Of a DNA stretch of 64,000 bases, positions 53,649 to 60,786 are shown one piece after another. Within the stretch, counting starts at the first letter, position 1; every line of letters starts with the position of its first letter. The translations under genes were made by a program, and so were the position numbers. Source of the stretch: GCA-2733415 sp964276095 (GTDB taxonomy: Bacteria; Bacteroidota; Bacteroidia; Flavobacteriales; Flavobacteriaceae); contig CAXYDR010000003.1 of assembly GCA_964276095.1 (NCBI GenBank), positions 744,001 through 808,000 of the forward strand, read 5' to 3'. The notes under the pieces are model-generated. The model was not told the DNA's origin, did no database searches, and saw only the letters and a program-made list of their open reading frames with translations.

Positions 53649-54320
53649 TTGGAAAAAACAGAAAAAAGAAAAATACAAGAATGTATTCTAAATATTGACA
53701 TGACATGTAGAAGTATGTATGCCGCGAATATTGAGCGAATAAAACTGAATATTCCAAAAGACAGTGTTATTTTTATGGATTCTATTAGATACGCTTATAT
53801 TCAACTTTGTACTATTCAAGATGAGTTAAATATTTTAAATAGAATAGCCAAAAACAATAATTACTTAAGAGACACTTTATATATAATTTCTCCAGCTTCA
53901 AGGGCTTTAAACAAATATACGGGCATTAGAAAGGCTAGAAATTTTATGTTTGCTCATTTCAATAGAGATAAAAAAAAGAATTTTTCCCCTTGGTGGAAAG
54001 AGCTAAAGGGTCTTAAATTACCTAGAATTAAAAATGAATTAAGTCAAGTTTTTACTTATTTACAAATGATTAATGGAATTATAGTAACTAGGTACTATGA
54101 GGACTTAAAAGAAATATCCCTTTTAGCTAAAATAGAAGTAGACGAATATTTTGAGTGGGTGGAAATTCAAGAAAACGAAGCTATGATAAATAAAACTCCT
54201 TTTGACGACATTAATATCGAAATTGAGGAAAGAATGAAAGCGCAAAATATGTCTGAAATAGTTATTGACCCATTTGCAACTGAATTAATAGAGTTAATTG
54301 GTAATAAAACATACAACTGA
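53649..54320 (+). CDS. HEPN-like helical protein, last gene of the operon
   Basis: The protein has 223 residues from a TTG at 53649; the alternative is the ATG at 53700, giving 206. A helical bundle with IRKARNFMFAHFNRDKKK contains an RN.xxxAH site that fits the R-x4-6-H motif of HEPN RNases. No signal peptide or membrane segment. It ends the six-gene operon, 33 bp after the RES gene, and faces a convergent gene. It may be a partner of the RES protein. Confidence 0.6.
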   Translation: MEKTEKRKIQECILNIDMTCRSMYAANIERIKLNIPKDSVIFMDSIRYAYIQLCTIQDELNILNRIAKNNNYLRDTLYIISPASRALNKYTGIRKARNFMFAHFNRDKKKNFSPWWKELKGLKLPRIKNELSQVFTYLQMINGIIVTRYYEDLKEISLLAKIEVDEYFEWVEIQENEAMINKTPFDDINIEIEERMKAQNMSEIVIDPFATELIELIGNKTYN

Positions 54321-54347
54321 TAAAAAAATTTATGTGGGAATTAATAT

Positions 54348-55349
54348 TTATTTTTCTGCATTCTGATTCCATTTATAAACAGCTAAGTCAGCATCTCCAT
54401 TTCTTAGGTCATAATAGGTCTTAATATAGTTTTTTATATCTTCTCTATTTTCTGATGCTAGATTCATATATCTATTTGTATTTTTTGTTTCCAAGAAATT
54501 TGATTCTAATTCATCACAAATAGATATAGCATGTTTTGTTATTTCTTTAACGTCAATTGAAAATCCTTTGTTTTCTTTTTCTAAACTTTGATTACAATAA
54601 TGAGAAATTGTAAGTATTACATAAGTTAACCTAATTATAGGATGTGGATGTGTTTTTTCTTCAAAATAGATATCATCATGATGCGATTCAAAAGATAATA
54701 AATAAAAAATAATTGGAGTACAAAATAGGACAACCAATGATTCAAATTTAATTTGGTCTAATGACTCTCCAAAAACATTTTCAGCATATTGATTAATGTG
54801 AGCACCTATACAGAGTGCTCCAAATTCGTCAGCATCAAGTTCTAATATATGTCGCTTTGAGTCAAACTCCTCTATCTCTCTTGGTATTTCATCTAAACTA
54901 GATTCTAAATATTCCGATTTTTGAACTAGGTGCGCCATTTCATGATAGAAAGTAAAATGCAAAGCAGTTTGAAACATTAAATTAGTTATACTAGTATCTA
55001 ATACTGGAGCCAACAACTTGAATAATCTAATAGAACCTTCACTTTCTAATCTGCTATTATCTCTGAAATTTAGGATTAACCATGCAATAGTCCCCATGTT
55101 AATAGTTACTATGTAGTTCCCGTCATGCTTTGTAGCCTTGGCATTTTTTGTTGTTTTTGTATTGAAATATAAATAAGCTGGTTCAATACCATAATATGAG
55201 TGTGTAGAAAGTGCTTCTGTATAAAATTTATATATTTTTAGAAACTCATCATTGTATGGGGAAAATTCAAAATCAAAATAGTCATTTTTAGGAACATCTA
55301 TTATATTTTTTAGTTCTTCTAGATTATTCTGGTAATCACATAAAGTCAT
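54348..55349 (-). CDS. Zinc metallopeptidase-like protein (HExxH), ImmA-like context
   Basis: This 333-residue protein holds FYHEMAHLVQKSEY, a clear HExxH zinc site near residue 140, and an ELDADEFGALCIGAHI stretch that supplies the third ligand. There is no signal peptide; one hydrophobic segment lies at about 210-225. It follows an XRE regulator gene by 5 bp. That pairing resembles ImmR-ImmA modules, in which the peptidase cleaves the repressor after damage or signalling. Whether it is active on the neighbour is an inference. Confidence 0.7.
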   Translation of the reverse strand: MTLCDYQNNLEELKNIIDVPKNDYFDFEFSPYNDEFLKIYKFYTEALSTHSYYGIEPAYLYFNTKTTKNAKATKHDGNYIVTINMGTIAWLILNFRDNSRLESEGSIRLFKLLAPVLDTSITNLMFQTALHFTFYHEMAHLVQKSEYLESSLDEIPREIEEFDSKRHILELDADEFGALCIGAHINQYAENVFGESLDQIKFESLVVLFCTPIIFYLLSFESHHDDIYFEEKTHPHPIIRLTYVILTISHYCNQSLEKENKGFSIDVKEITKHAISICDELESNFLETKNTNRYMNLASENREDIKNYIKTYYDLRNGDADLAVYKWNQNAEK

Positions 55350-55354
55350 ACATC

Positions 55355-55609
55355 CTATTTAATTTCAATATCAAAAAAATCTTTAAGGGGAATTTCTAAT
55401 GCTATAGCTAAAATAGAAATAGTGACAATATTTGGTGTGACTACTGCTTTTTCTATTTTATAAAGATATTGTCTGTCTTTACCAACTAATTCGGCGAGTT
55501 CAGTTTGAGAAAGCCCTTTCTGTTTTCTTAAAAATCGTACTCTATCACCAATTTTAATAGGGATAGAAGTTTTCAACTCCTCAATTCTTTTTTCAGACAA
55601 TTCTATCAT
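55355..55609 (-). CDS. XRE-family helix-turn-helix regulator
   Basis: The protein has 84 residues from the ATG at 55609; an upstream TTG is possible but less likely. GDRVRFLRKQKGLSQTELAE, then LVGKDRQYLYKIEKAVVTPN is a classic XRE HTH. It is upstream of, and in operon with, the metallopeptidase gene, and divergent from the SHOCT membrane protein, so it probably represses this intergenic region. Confidence 0.87.
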   Translation of the reverse strand: MIELSEKRIEELKTSIPIKIGDRVRFLRKQKGLSQTELAELVGKDRQYLYKIEKAVVTPNIVTISILAIALEIPLKDFFDIEIK

Positions 55610-55667
55610 ATGGTAAAAATCCAATTTGATAGGTGATATTTTGTAACCTTATATAACTACATTTTTG

Positions 55668-55675
55668 TATATTTG
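55668..55675 (+). promoter_or_regulatory. Candidate -7 box of the SHOCT gene
   Basis: TATATTTG, an exact TAnnTTTG match, 18 bp before the ATG at 55694. It lies between the divergent XRE and SHOCT genes, where an XRE operator would be expected. Confidence 0.5.
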
Positions 55676-55693
55676 AAAACTAATAATCAACTT

Positions 55694-56329
55694 ATGAAAA
55701 CTAATAAAACACAAGGAACATGTGATTTTGAATATTGCGAATTAAGATATAACAGTGATATCCTCAAGGTCAATTCTTATAATAAATCAAATACTCAAGC
55801 CATCAACAGAAAAGATATTGGCACGTTTAGTTCTGAATATATAATTCAATTGGCTAATGTATTTACTTATAGTTTAAGATTTTTTTTAACTGGTTTCGTG
55901 CTAATAATTTTTTCTATAATTATATCCGTAATTGGTTATGAGTTAATATCCGACATCTTTACTGTAATTTCTTATATTATATTTGGTCTTTCAGTAATTC
56001 TATGGCTTATTTCTGTCTTAGATGCTATGATAGGCTCGAGAATAGGTTATAATTTATTATCTCCATTTTTTGGCTCTAAGGGTAATAGAATCATTGTAAA
56101 AAACACAAACTCGGTTAATGCTCTTGAGTTTCTAATAGGTGGCGATGAAGTTAAAAAATTTAAAGAGTTTATTGAAGAAGCAAAGGTTGTATCATCTGAC
56201 ACAACGAGCAATAGTAATAATACTACAAATAATTTAGATGAGTTGGAAAAACTAGCTAACCTAAGAGATAAGGGAATTATTACGGAAGAAGAGTTTAGTA
56301 CTAAAAAGAAAAGTATATTAAATTTATAA
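55694..56329 (+). CDS. Membrane protein with C-terminal SHOCT domain
   Basis: The protein has 211 residues from the ATG at 55694; a TTG further upstream overlaps the -7 box. Two transmembrane segments lie at about 55-80 and 85-110 (FFLTGFVLIIFSIIISVIGY, IFGLSVILWLISVL). A Ser/Thr/Asn-rich linker follows, and the last 30 residues (LDELEKLANLRDKGIITEEE) form a SHOCT domain, which promotes oligomerisation. The role is unknown; membrane effectors of defence systems and surface sensors both use this layout. Confidence 0.75.
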   Translation: MKTNKTQGTCDFEYCELRYNSDILKVNSYNKSNTQAINRKDIGTFSSEYIIQLANVFTYSLRFFLTGFVLIIFSIIISVIGYELISDIFTVISYIIFGLSVILWLISVLDAMIGSRIGYNLLSPFFGSKGNRIIVKNTNSVNALEFLIGGDEVKKFKEFIEEAKVVSSDTTSNSNNTTNNLDELEKLANLRDKGIITEEEFSTKKKSILNL

Positions 56330-56360
56330 CATTAAAATAAAGAGTTTAGAAGTATTCGGA

Positions 56361-56516
56361 TTAATTCATGTCATCTAACCTATTTTTCAACGCTTGTATT
56401 TGCTTTTTAATATTTAGTTTCTGTAATTGTCGTTGATATTTAGATTTTATCGTAGGATTATCTTCAACCGATATTTTGGTTCTCAACACTGCAATTTTAC
56501 CATCTAGTTCATTCAT
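56361..56516 (-). CDS. 51-aa coiled-coil-like protein
   Basis: ATG to TAA gives 51 residues: MNELDGKIAVLRTKISVEDN and a charged helix ending NRLDDMN with heptad-like spacing of hydrophobic residues. It has no obvious overlapping competitor. Small proteins of this type are frequent in mobile elements. Function unknown. Confidence 0.45.
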   Translation of the reverse strand: MNELDGKIAVLRTKISVEDNPTIKSKYQRQLQKLNIKKQIQALKNRLDDMN

Positions 56517-56784
56517 TATTTTTAAGTTAATTTTTCCTTCTTGTTATGCGAATCCATTCAATATAAACACTACTTACGCTTAATTCAAGGGGTATTCCGT
56601 ATTTTCGACTGTATAATGATAACGGAACCTCTAAGGTGCATAAAAGTACTTTTAAATCGTAAAAAATTAAAAAAATTTTATTTACCATATTGAGTGTTAT
56701 ATATAGCGAATATTTACACAATCTAATACTTAAGAGAGGTCTGGCACTTTAGTGCTTTATGATTAAGAGGGCTCCCCCCTCTCA
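56517..56784. other. Non-coding stretch upstream of the Rep-like gene's 3' end
   Basis: It includes two short inverted repeats near 56745-56782 (GCACTTTAGTGC and AGAGGG-CTCC-CCCTCT), the latter likely the terminator of the Rep-like gene. No coding frame is believed. Confidence 0.4.
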
Positions 56785-57387
56785 TTATATTATATGTAAT
56801 TCTGCTTGTTTTTGTAAGTAGGTTATGGCATTATATTTATTATTTACTTCAGTAATTAATGCCTTATAGTCAAACTTACTTAAATATCTATTTAATGTAG
56901 AATTAACGCACTTGGATATGTAACTCACATTTATATCTGTTAACGCATGTAGGTGGTGGACACCCCTAGCATCTTTTTCAATTGTAAATATAAATATTGA
57001 ATTAGGTATTAGATTCCTAATTTCAGTTATTAGGTATTTATGATAATCTAAGTCGTAACTATCTTTTAAGTTCCAGGTTATAAATGATTTCCATCCATAG
57101 TTAAATACGTTAGTAGCTTTCTTGTATTTTGGCATGAATTCTTCAATGATTGTGTAATGTATTTTCCAGCTTCTACCTTTTTTAATTAACAATTCATCTA
57201 CTCCAGTATATTTTTCTTTTACACTCTTCATACGATACAACAGACTTCTCTTGCTTAAACCCGTAATAACTTCTAAGTCTTTTAATTGATAATATATCTT
57301 TACCCTTACTTTATTTGATTCGTTTAATAATTTATTGAATTCATCATCCATACTCTCTAACTGATTACACTTAATATTATTCATCAT
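56785..57387 (-). CDS. HUH-type Rep-like protein with N-terminal HTH
   Basis: This 200-residue protein starts with an HTH-like region (about 35-80; YYQLKDLEVITGLSKRSLLY). The C-terminal part has the HUH features: motif 1-like KSFITWNL, motif 2 GVHHLHALTDI with H-U-H, and a Tyr in NAITYLQKQ as nucleophile. Rolling-circle replication initiators and relaxases use this arrangement. It is smaller than usual Rep proteins. It could start replication of an excised circle or nick DNA for mobilisation. Confidence 0.6.
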   Translation of the reverse strand: MMNNIKCNQLESMDDEFNKLLNESNKVRVKIYYQLKDLEVITGLSKRSLLYRMKSVKEKYTGVDELLIKKGRSWKIHYTIIEEFMPKYKKATNVFNYGWKSFITWNLKDSYDLDYHKYLITEIRNLIPNSIFIFTIEKDARGVHHLHALTDINVSYISKCVNSTLNRYLSKFDYKALITEVNNKYNAITYLQKQAELHII

Positions 57388-57545
57388 GAGGACAAGAGCG
57401 TTAATTACGATTCTCTCCTATATAAATAAATATGCAGTTTTAGAGTAAACCTCCCGTAATCATGCAAAAAGTAGAATTATTTTTAAATTAGTTAGTGAAG
57501 AGCAATAAACCAATTGCACCTATTATTAGTTAAATATATACAGAT

Positions 57546-57716
57546 ATGAACATAATATTGAATTCACGTCAAATCATGACGATGTTAGGAATTTGCGAGA
57601 ACACCCTATTGAGAATGGAAAGAGATGGTGACATAAAAATTGATTTTAGGATTGGTAATCGCAAACGGTATTATCATCAAAATATTATTAAGTCAATTAA
57701 TAAACTAAATGAGTGA
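57546..57716 (+). CDS. 56-aa helix-turn-helix protein at the right end
   Basis: ATG to TGA gives 56 residues: RQIMTMLGICENTLLRMERD, then IDFRIGNRKRYYHQNIIKSI. This is a minimal HTH_17/excisionase-like domain of the kind that binds attachment-site DNA. It lies 157 bp from attR and is divergent from the Rep-like gene. Confidence 0.7.
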   Translation: MNIILNSRQIMTMLGICENTLLRMERDGDIKIDFRIGNRKRYYHQNIIKSINKLNE

Positions 57717-57795
57717 TTAATATTATAGTTTGATAATGCTTACAAATTAGCTACTTTTGTAACGCAAGCCTTTTATATGTAAAAAGGTAGTTAAG

Positions 57796-57814
57796 TTACC
57801 CTATTCGTTACCCT
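57796..57814 (+). repeat. Subterminal repeat, right copy
   Basis: The sequence TTACCCTATTCGTTACCCT matches 39208-39226 at 18 of 19 positions in the same orientation and lies 58 bp inside attR. Confidence 0.6.
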
Positions 57815-57872
57815 AAAGTAGTGAGTGCTGGGAAAGCCTATAAACAATGACATTAGAGATAGGGTGTGAGAG

Positions 57873-57885
57873 CCTTCCTCTCTAC
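57873..57885 (+). repeat. attR core, 13-bp direct repeat
   Basis: CCTTCCTCTCTAC, identical to the tRNA-Ser 3' end at 39024-39036. It marks the right boundary of the element. Confidence 0.85.
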
Positions 57886-58261
57886 TAAAAACCCATAACA
57901 AGCTAATATTTAGTTTTTTATGGTTTTTTTTAACGATTTTACTGAGGCAAAATTTCATCACATTATTTAGGTATTCTTTTTTTGCCTGATGCTCTTTAAT
58001 CAGTTAAAAAACAGACAATTCTCAAAAAATAAATTTCTAACACCCCTCTTATTCATTAATTTCCAACAGAACTGCGAACAGATAAAAAGACTGAATAATT
58101 AAATGTTTTAATATATACTCACAAGCGATCTTAAACGTTTAAACCGTAATAAACATCAATATTCACGACACCTTGACTAATACCCACTAAGTATTTCATT
58201 ACCTTAGTCACATAAAGACATAAACACCATTGTGTTCATGTCTTTATGTAACTAATTAAAA
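57886..58261. other. Chromosomal non-coding stretch beyond attR
   Basis: It opens with an imperfect terminator-like hairpin (AAAAACCCATAA with TTATGGTTTTT, 57887-57930), probably the former tRNA-Ser terminator displaced by the insertion. No credible gene follows until the Crp/Fnr regulator. Its last part holds the palindrome listed separately. Confidence 0.5.
58211..58248 (+). promoter_or_regulatory. Long palindrome before the Crp/Fnr gene
   Basis: CATAAAGACAT (58211-58221) is a perfect inverted match of ATGTCTTTATG (58238-58248), with AACAC/GTGTT inside. It ends 13 bp before the ATG. An operator for autoregulation by the Crp/Fnr protein or an mRNA hairpin controlling its translation are both possible. 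Confidence 0.65.
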
Positions 58262-58846
58262 ATGAACATCGAAAACTCAATAATACCTGACATTTTTAAA
58301 GACATTTCTTTTTCACCTGAAGAGACAAGTCTAATTGAAAGTAAACTTGAAGAAATTAATTTTATAAAAGGGATTACACTATTGGAGGCTGATGAAATAG
58401 TCAAGAACCAATATTATGTTTACAATGGTTGTTTAAGAACCTATTTCATTGATAAATCAGGCAAAGAACACACTTTACAATTTGCTATTAAAGATTGGTG
58501 GATAAGTGATTATACAGCTTTCTTTTCAACAACCAAAGCAATAATGAATATTGAAAGTATTCAGGATACAACGTTATATAGAATTTCCAAAAAAGACATG
58601 GAAGATTTGTTTAGTGAGATTCCTCAATTAGAAACTTTTTTTAGAAAAAAAATGGAAAGGGCTTTTGCTAGTTTTCAAAAAAGAATATTAGCAAGTTTAG
58701 CACAATCCGCTAAAGAAAGATATGTTTCTTTTATAAATACTTATCCAAATATCGAACAGAGTGTAAAAAACTATCACATTGCTTCATATCTAGGAATTAC
58801 AACAGAAAGTTTAAGTAGAATTCGAAAAGAATTAACTCATAATTGA
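58262..58846 (+). CDS. Crp/Fnr-family transcriptional regulator
   Basis: This 194-residue protein has a cNMP-binding-like domain (about 25-120; YYVYNGCLRTYFIDKSGKEH, LQFAIKDWWISDYTAFF) and a C-terminal helix-turn-helix (about 145-190; ERYVSFINTYPNI, IASYLGITTESLSRIRKEL). The residues that bind cAMP in true CRP are not all present, so the ligand is unknown. This type is common in Bacteroidota and often regulates the gene next to it; here that is the DJ-1/PfpI lipoprotein gene, which starts 74 bp downstream. Confidence 0.87.
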   Translation: MNIENSIIPDIFKDISFSPEETSLIESKLEEINFIKGITLLEADEIVKNQYYVYNGCLRTYFIDKSGKEHTLQFAIKDWWISDYTAFFSTTKAIMNIESIQDTTLYRISKKDMEDLFSEIPQLETFFRKKMERAFASFQKRILASLAQSAKERYVSFINTYPNIEQSVKNYHIASYLGITTESLSRIRKELTHN

Positions 58847-58887
58847 GTTTATTACCATACATCAATTTTTAAGATTTCTTTTCGTTA

Positions 58888-58895
58888 TAGATTTG
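58888..58895 (+). promoter_or_regulatory. Candidate -7 box of the DJ-1/PfpI gene
   Basis: TAGATTTG fits TAnnTTTG and lies 25 bp before the ATG at 58921; no clear -33 element, which would suit activation by the neighbouring regulator. Confidence 0.45.
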
Positions 58896-58920
58896 TATCT
58901 ACAAAACAAATAATTTTCAA

Positions 58921-59721
58921 ATGAAAAGAATAACAATAATGGTAACCGCTATAGTTTTGTTTTCTTCTTGTGCTAAGAACACAAAAGAAAGTAATTCTGT
59001 TGAACAGAAATTAAGTACTAATAGAGAAAAAATCACAACAATGAAAAATGTATTATTTGTATTAACAAGTCACGAAGATTTAGGAAATACTGGACACAAA
59101 ACGGGTTTTTGGATTGAAGAATTTGCAGCACCTTATTATTTATTAAGAGATAAAGGAATTGAAATTACTTTGGCATCTCCAAAAGGAGGACAACCTCCAA
59201 TTGACCCAAAAAGTAATGAACCTGATTTTCAAACTCCTGCAACAGTTAGATTTAATAAAGATAAAGAAACTCAAGAAATCTTGTCTAAAACAGTAAAATT
59301 AGAAACTGTAAATCAAGTAGACTATGATGCTGTATTTTACCCTGGAGGACATGGACCATTATGGGATTTAGCGGAAGATAAAAATTCAATTGATTTAATA
59401 GAAGATTTTTATAAAAACAATAAACCTGTCGCTGCTGTTTGTCACGCTCCAGCTATTTTTAAACACACAAAAAATATAGACGGAACACCTTTGGTTAACG
59501 GAAAAAAAGTAACTGGATTTACGAATGGAGAAGAAGAAGCTGTTCAACTAACTTCTGTTGTTCCATTTTTGGTAGAAGATATGCTAAAACGTAATGGTGG
59601 TATTTACTCTAAAAAAGAAAATTGGAATCCTTATGCTGTTGAAGACGGTTTATTAATAACTGGACAAAACCCTGCGTCTTCAGAATTAGTTGCTGAACTC
59701 TTATTAGGAAAATTGAAATAA
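58921..59721 (+). CDS. DJ-1/PfpI-family lipoprotein
   Basis: The 266-residue protein has a lipoprotein signal peptide (lipobox FSSC, Cys at about 18) and then a class I amidotransferase-like domain: VLFVLTSHEDLGNTGHKTGF, YPGGHGPLWDLAE, and the nucleophile elbow AAVCHAPAIF with the active Cys. TSHEDLGNTGHKTGFW is typical of the Hsp31/YajL-like glyoxalase and chaperone branch. An internal ATG at 59041 would give a cytoplasmic form without signal peptide. Probably a stress protein that handles reactive aldehydes. Confidence 0.88.
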   Translation: MKRITIMVTAIVLFSSCAKNTKESNSVEQKLSTNREKITTMKNVLFVLTSHEDLGNTGHKTGFWIEEFAAPYYLLRDKGIEITLASPKGGQPPIDPKSNEPDFQTPATVRFNKDKETQEILSKTVKLETVNQVDYDAVFYPGGHGPLWDLAEDKNSIDLIEDFYKNNKPVAAVCHAPAIFKHTKNIDGTPLVNGKKVTGFTNGEEEAVQLTSVVPFLVEDMLKRNGGIYSKKENWNPYAVEDGLLITGQNPASSELVAELLLGKLK

Positions 59722-59846
59722 AAACTACTCACAACAACGTGTATAAAACATAGCTTTTAAGTTTAAACTTGAAAGCTATTGTTTGTTTAACTAGTTCCGC
59801 CAAATATAAAATTTTCCGTTTGAGAGAAAATTAAAAGCAAAATATT

Positions 59847-59854
59847 TATATTTG
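59847..59854 (+). promoter_or_regulatory. Candidate -7 box before the unassigned 232-aa gene
   Basis: TATATTTG fits TAnnTTTG, 72 bp before the ATG at 59927; no -33 element at the correct distance. Confidence 0.35.
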
Positions 59855-59926
59855 ACTAAGTACAATACCTGAAACGATAGTGCTTTTTTTACACTACGTT
59901 TAATACACAAACCGTTATATGCAATT

Positions 59927-60625
59927 ATGATCGATTTATCTCATGTCAAGAATCAAATTCACTGTGTCACGAATTTTAAAGACCTTATTTCAAAATCTTT
60001 TCATGGAGAAATTAACGCGAATTGTTGGACTCGTAATTTAATAGGTGATTTTTCTGAGATTGTTAAACAGGTTGAGCTACACGGAAACATAGCGGAACTT
60101 GATCAAGAGGAACTCCATGAACTTGAATTGAGTGAACAAGGACAACTTGCTCGTGAAATTCTTTTAAATGACTTAAAGATATTGAAAGCTCATGGCGCAT
60201 CTCCAGTCCTTAATCTGATCAAATGTTATGAGAGAGATGATGCCTATCCGTTTTTTCCAACCGATGTTTATTCTTATCATGTAGATCGCTCTCCCGTACC
60301 AACCGACACCTTTTTATGCACTTACCACGGCGAATCAAGTGAAATATTACCAAATTCACAATCCATTCAAAAAGTGTTGGTTCCCGAAATACGTGATGAA
60401 CTTAAAAAACTATATGGTGGAGCAGATGAAGGTTTTGAATCATTTTTAAGTGAATATTTCTTTGACCTGCATTATCAACCTAAACCTCATGCACACCCCA
60501 TCAACCTAGGTATCGGCCACTTATGGAGGTTAGCGGTTGATCACCCCGAAAGTCAAGTCCTTCCTTGTATTCACCGTGCACCAAAGGAAAAAACTGGCCA
60601 GAACCGATTATTGATGATCTGTTAA
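59927..60625 (+). CDS. Unassigned cytoplasmic protein (possibly DUF1826-like)
   Basis: A 232-residue protein without signal peptide or membrane segment. Conserved-looking blocks are NANCWTRNLIGDF, YSYHVDRSPVPTDTFLCTYH and VLPCIHRAPKEKTGQNRLLM; the H-x-D and later His residues might bind a metal. The pattern recalls DUF1826 proteins, but I cannot confirm that. Its codons (more GCC, CGT, CTT, ATC) look less AT-biased than those of its neighbours, which hints at acquisition from a higher-GC source. Confidence 0.65.
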   Translation: MIDLSHVKNQIHCVTNFKDLISKSFHGEINANCWTRNLIGDFSEIVKQVELHGNIAELDQEELHELELSEQGQLAREILLNDLKILKAHGASPVLNLIKCYERDDAYPFFPTDVYSYHVDRSPVPTDTFLCTYHGESSEILPNSQSIQKVLVPEIRDELKKLYGGADEGFESFLSEYFFDLHYQPKPHAHPINLGIGHLWRLAVDHPESQVLPCIHRAPKEKTGQNRLLMIC

Positions 60626-60759
60626 ATACAACTCAATTAAGTATAACAGAGTTGCAAGTATTTCCTACACGTTCAACCTTTTCACCAACTTAATTCCTTA
60701 AGCGCATTAAATCCCTAAACGAACTAGCTCTACGCGATTAAAAACGCTCTCCTTTTATC

Positions 60760-60767
60760 TATATTTG
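60760..60767 (+). promoter_or_regulatory. Candidate -7 box of the HNH-like gene
   Basis: TATATTTG is an exact -7 match; the predicted transcript start is about 10-15 nt before the TTG at 60787, which supports that start. Confidence 0.5.
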
Positions 60768-60786
60768 CATCCCTAAGAAAATTTAA

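Larger units (their letters stand above)
39024..57885. mobile_element. 18.9-kb integrative element in tRNA-Ser
   Basis: The boundaries are a 13-bp direct repeat (CCTTCCTCTCTAC) at the tRNA-Ser 3' end and at 57873-57885. A tyrosine recombinase is the first gene inside. The element also holds two small HTH proteins, a polymerase-like protein, an HUH Rep-like protein and a cargo of defence-like genes. Terminal 19-bp repeats (39208-39226, 57796-57814) are inside both ends. No type IV secretion or relaxase of the MobA type is visible, so it is probably mobilised in trans or moves only by excision. Confidence 0.88.

Noticed and set aside
56527..56721. 64-aa open frame on the minus strand
   Set aside because: Low-complexity, no motif, no start context; read as non-coding.
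19237..57814. A common origin of the CGTTACCC motifs in the polysaccharide locus and at the element ends
   Set aside because: Only 7-8 bases are shared and the surrounding sequence differs, so the two sets are treated as unrelated.
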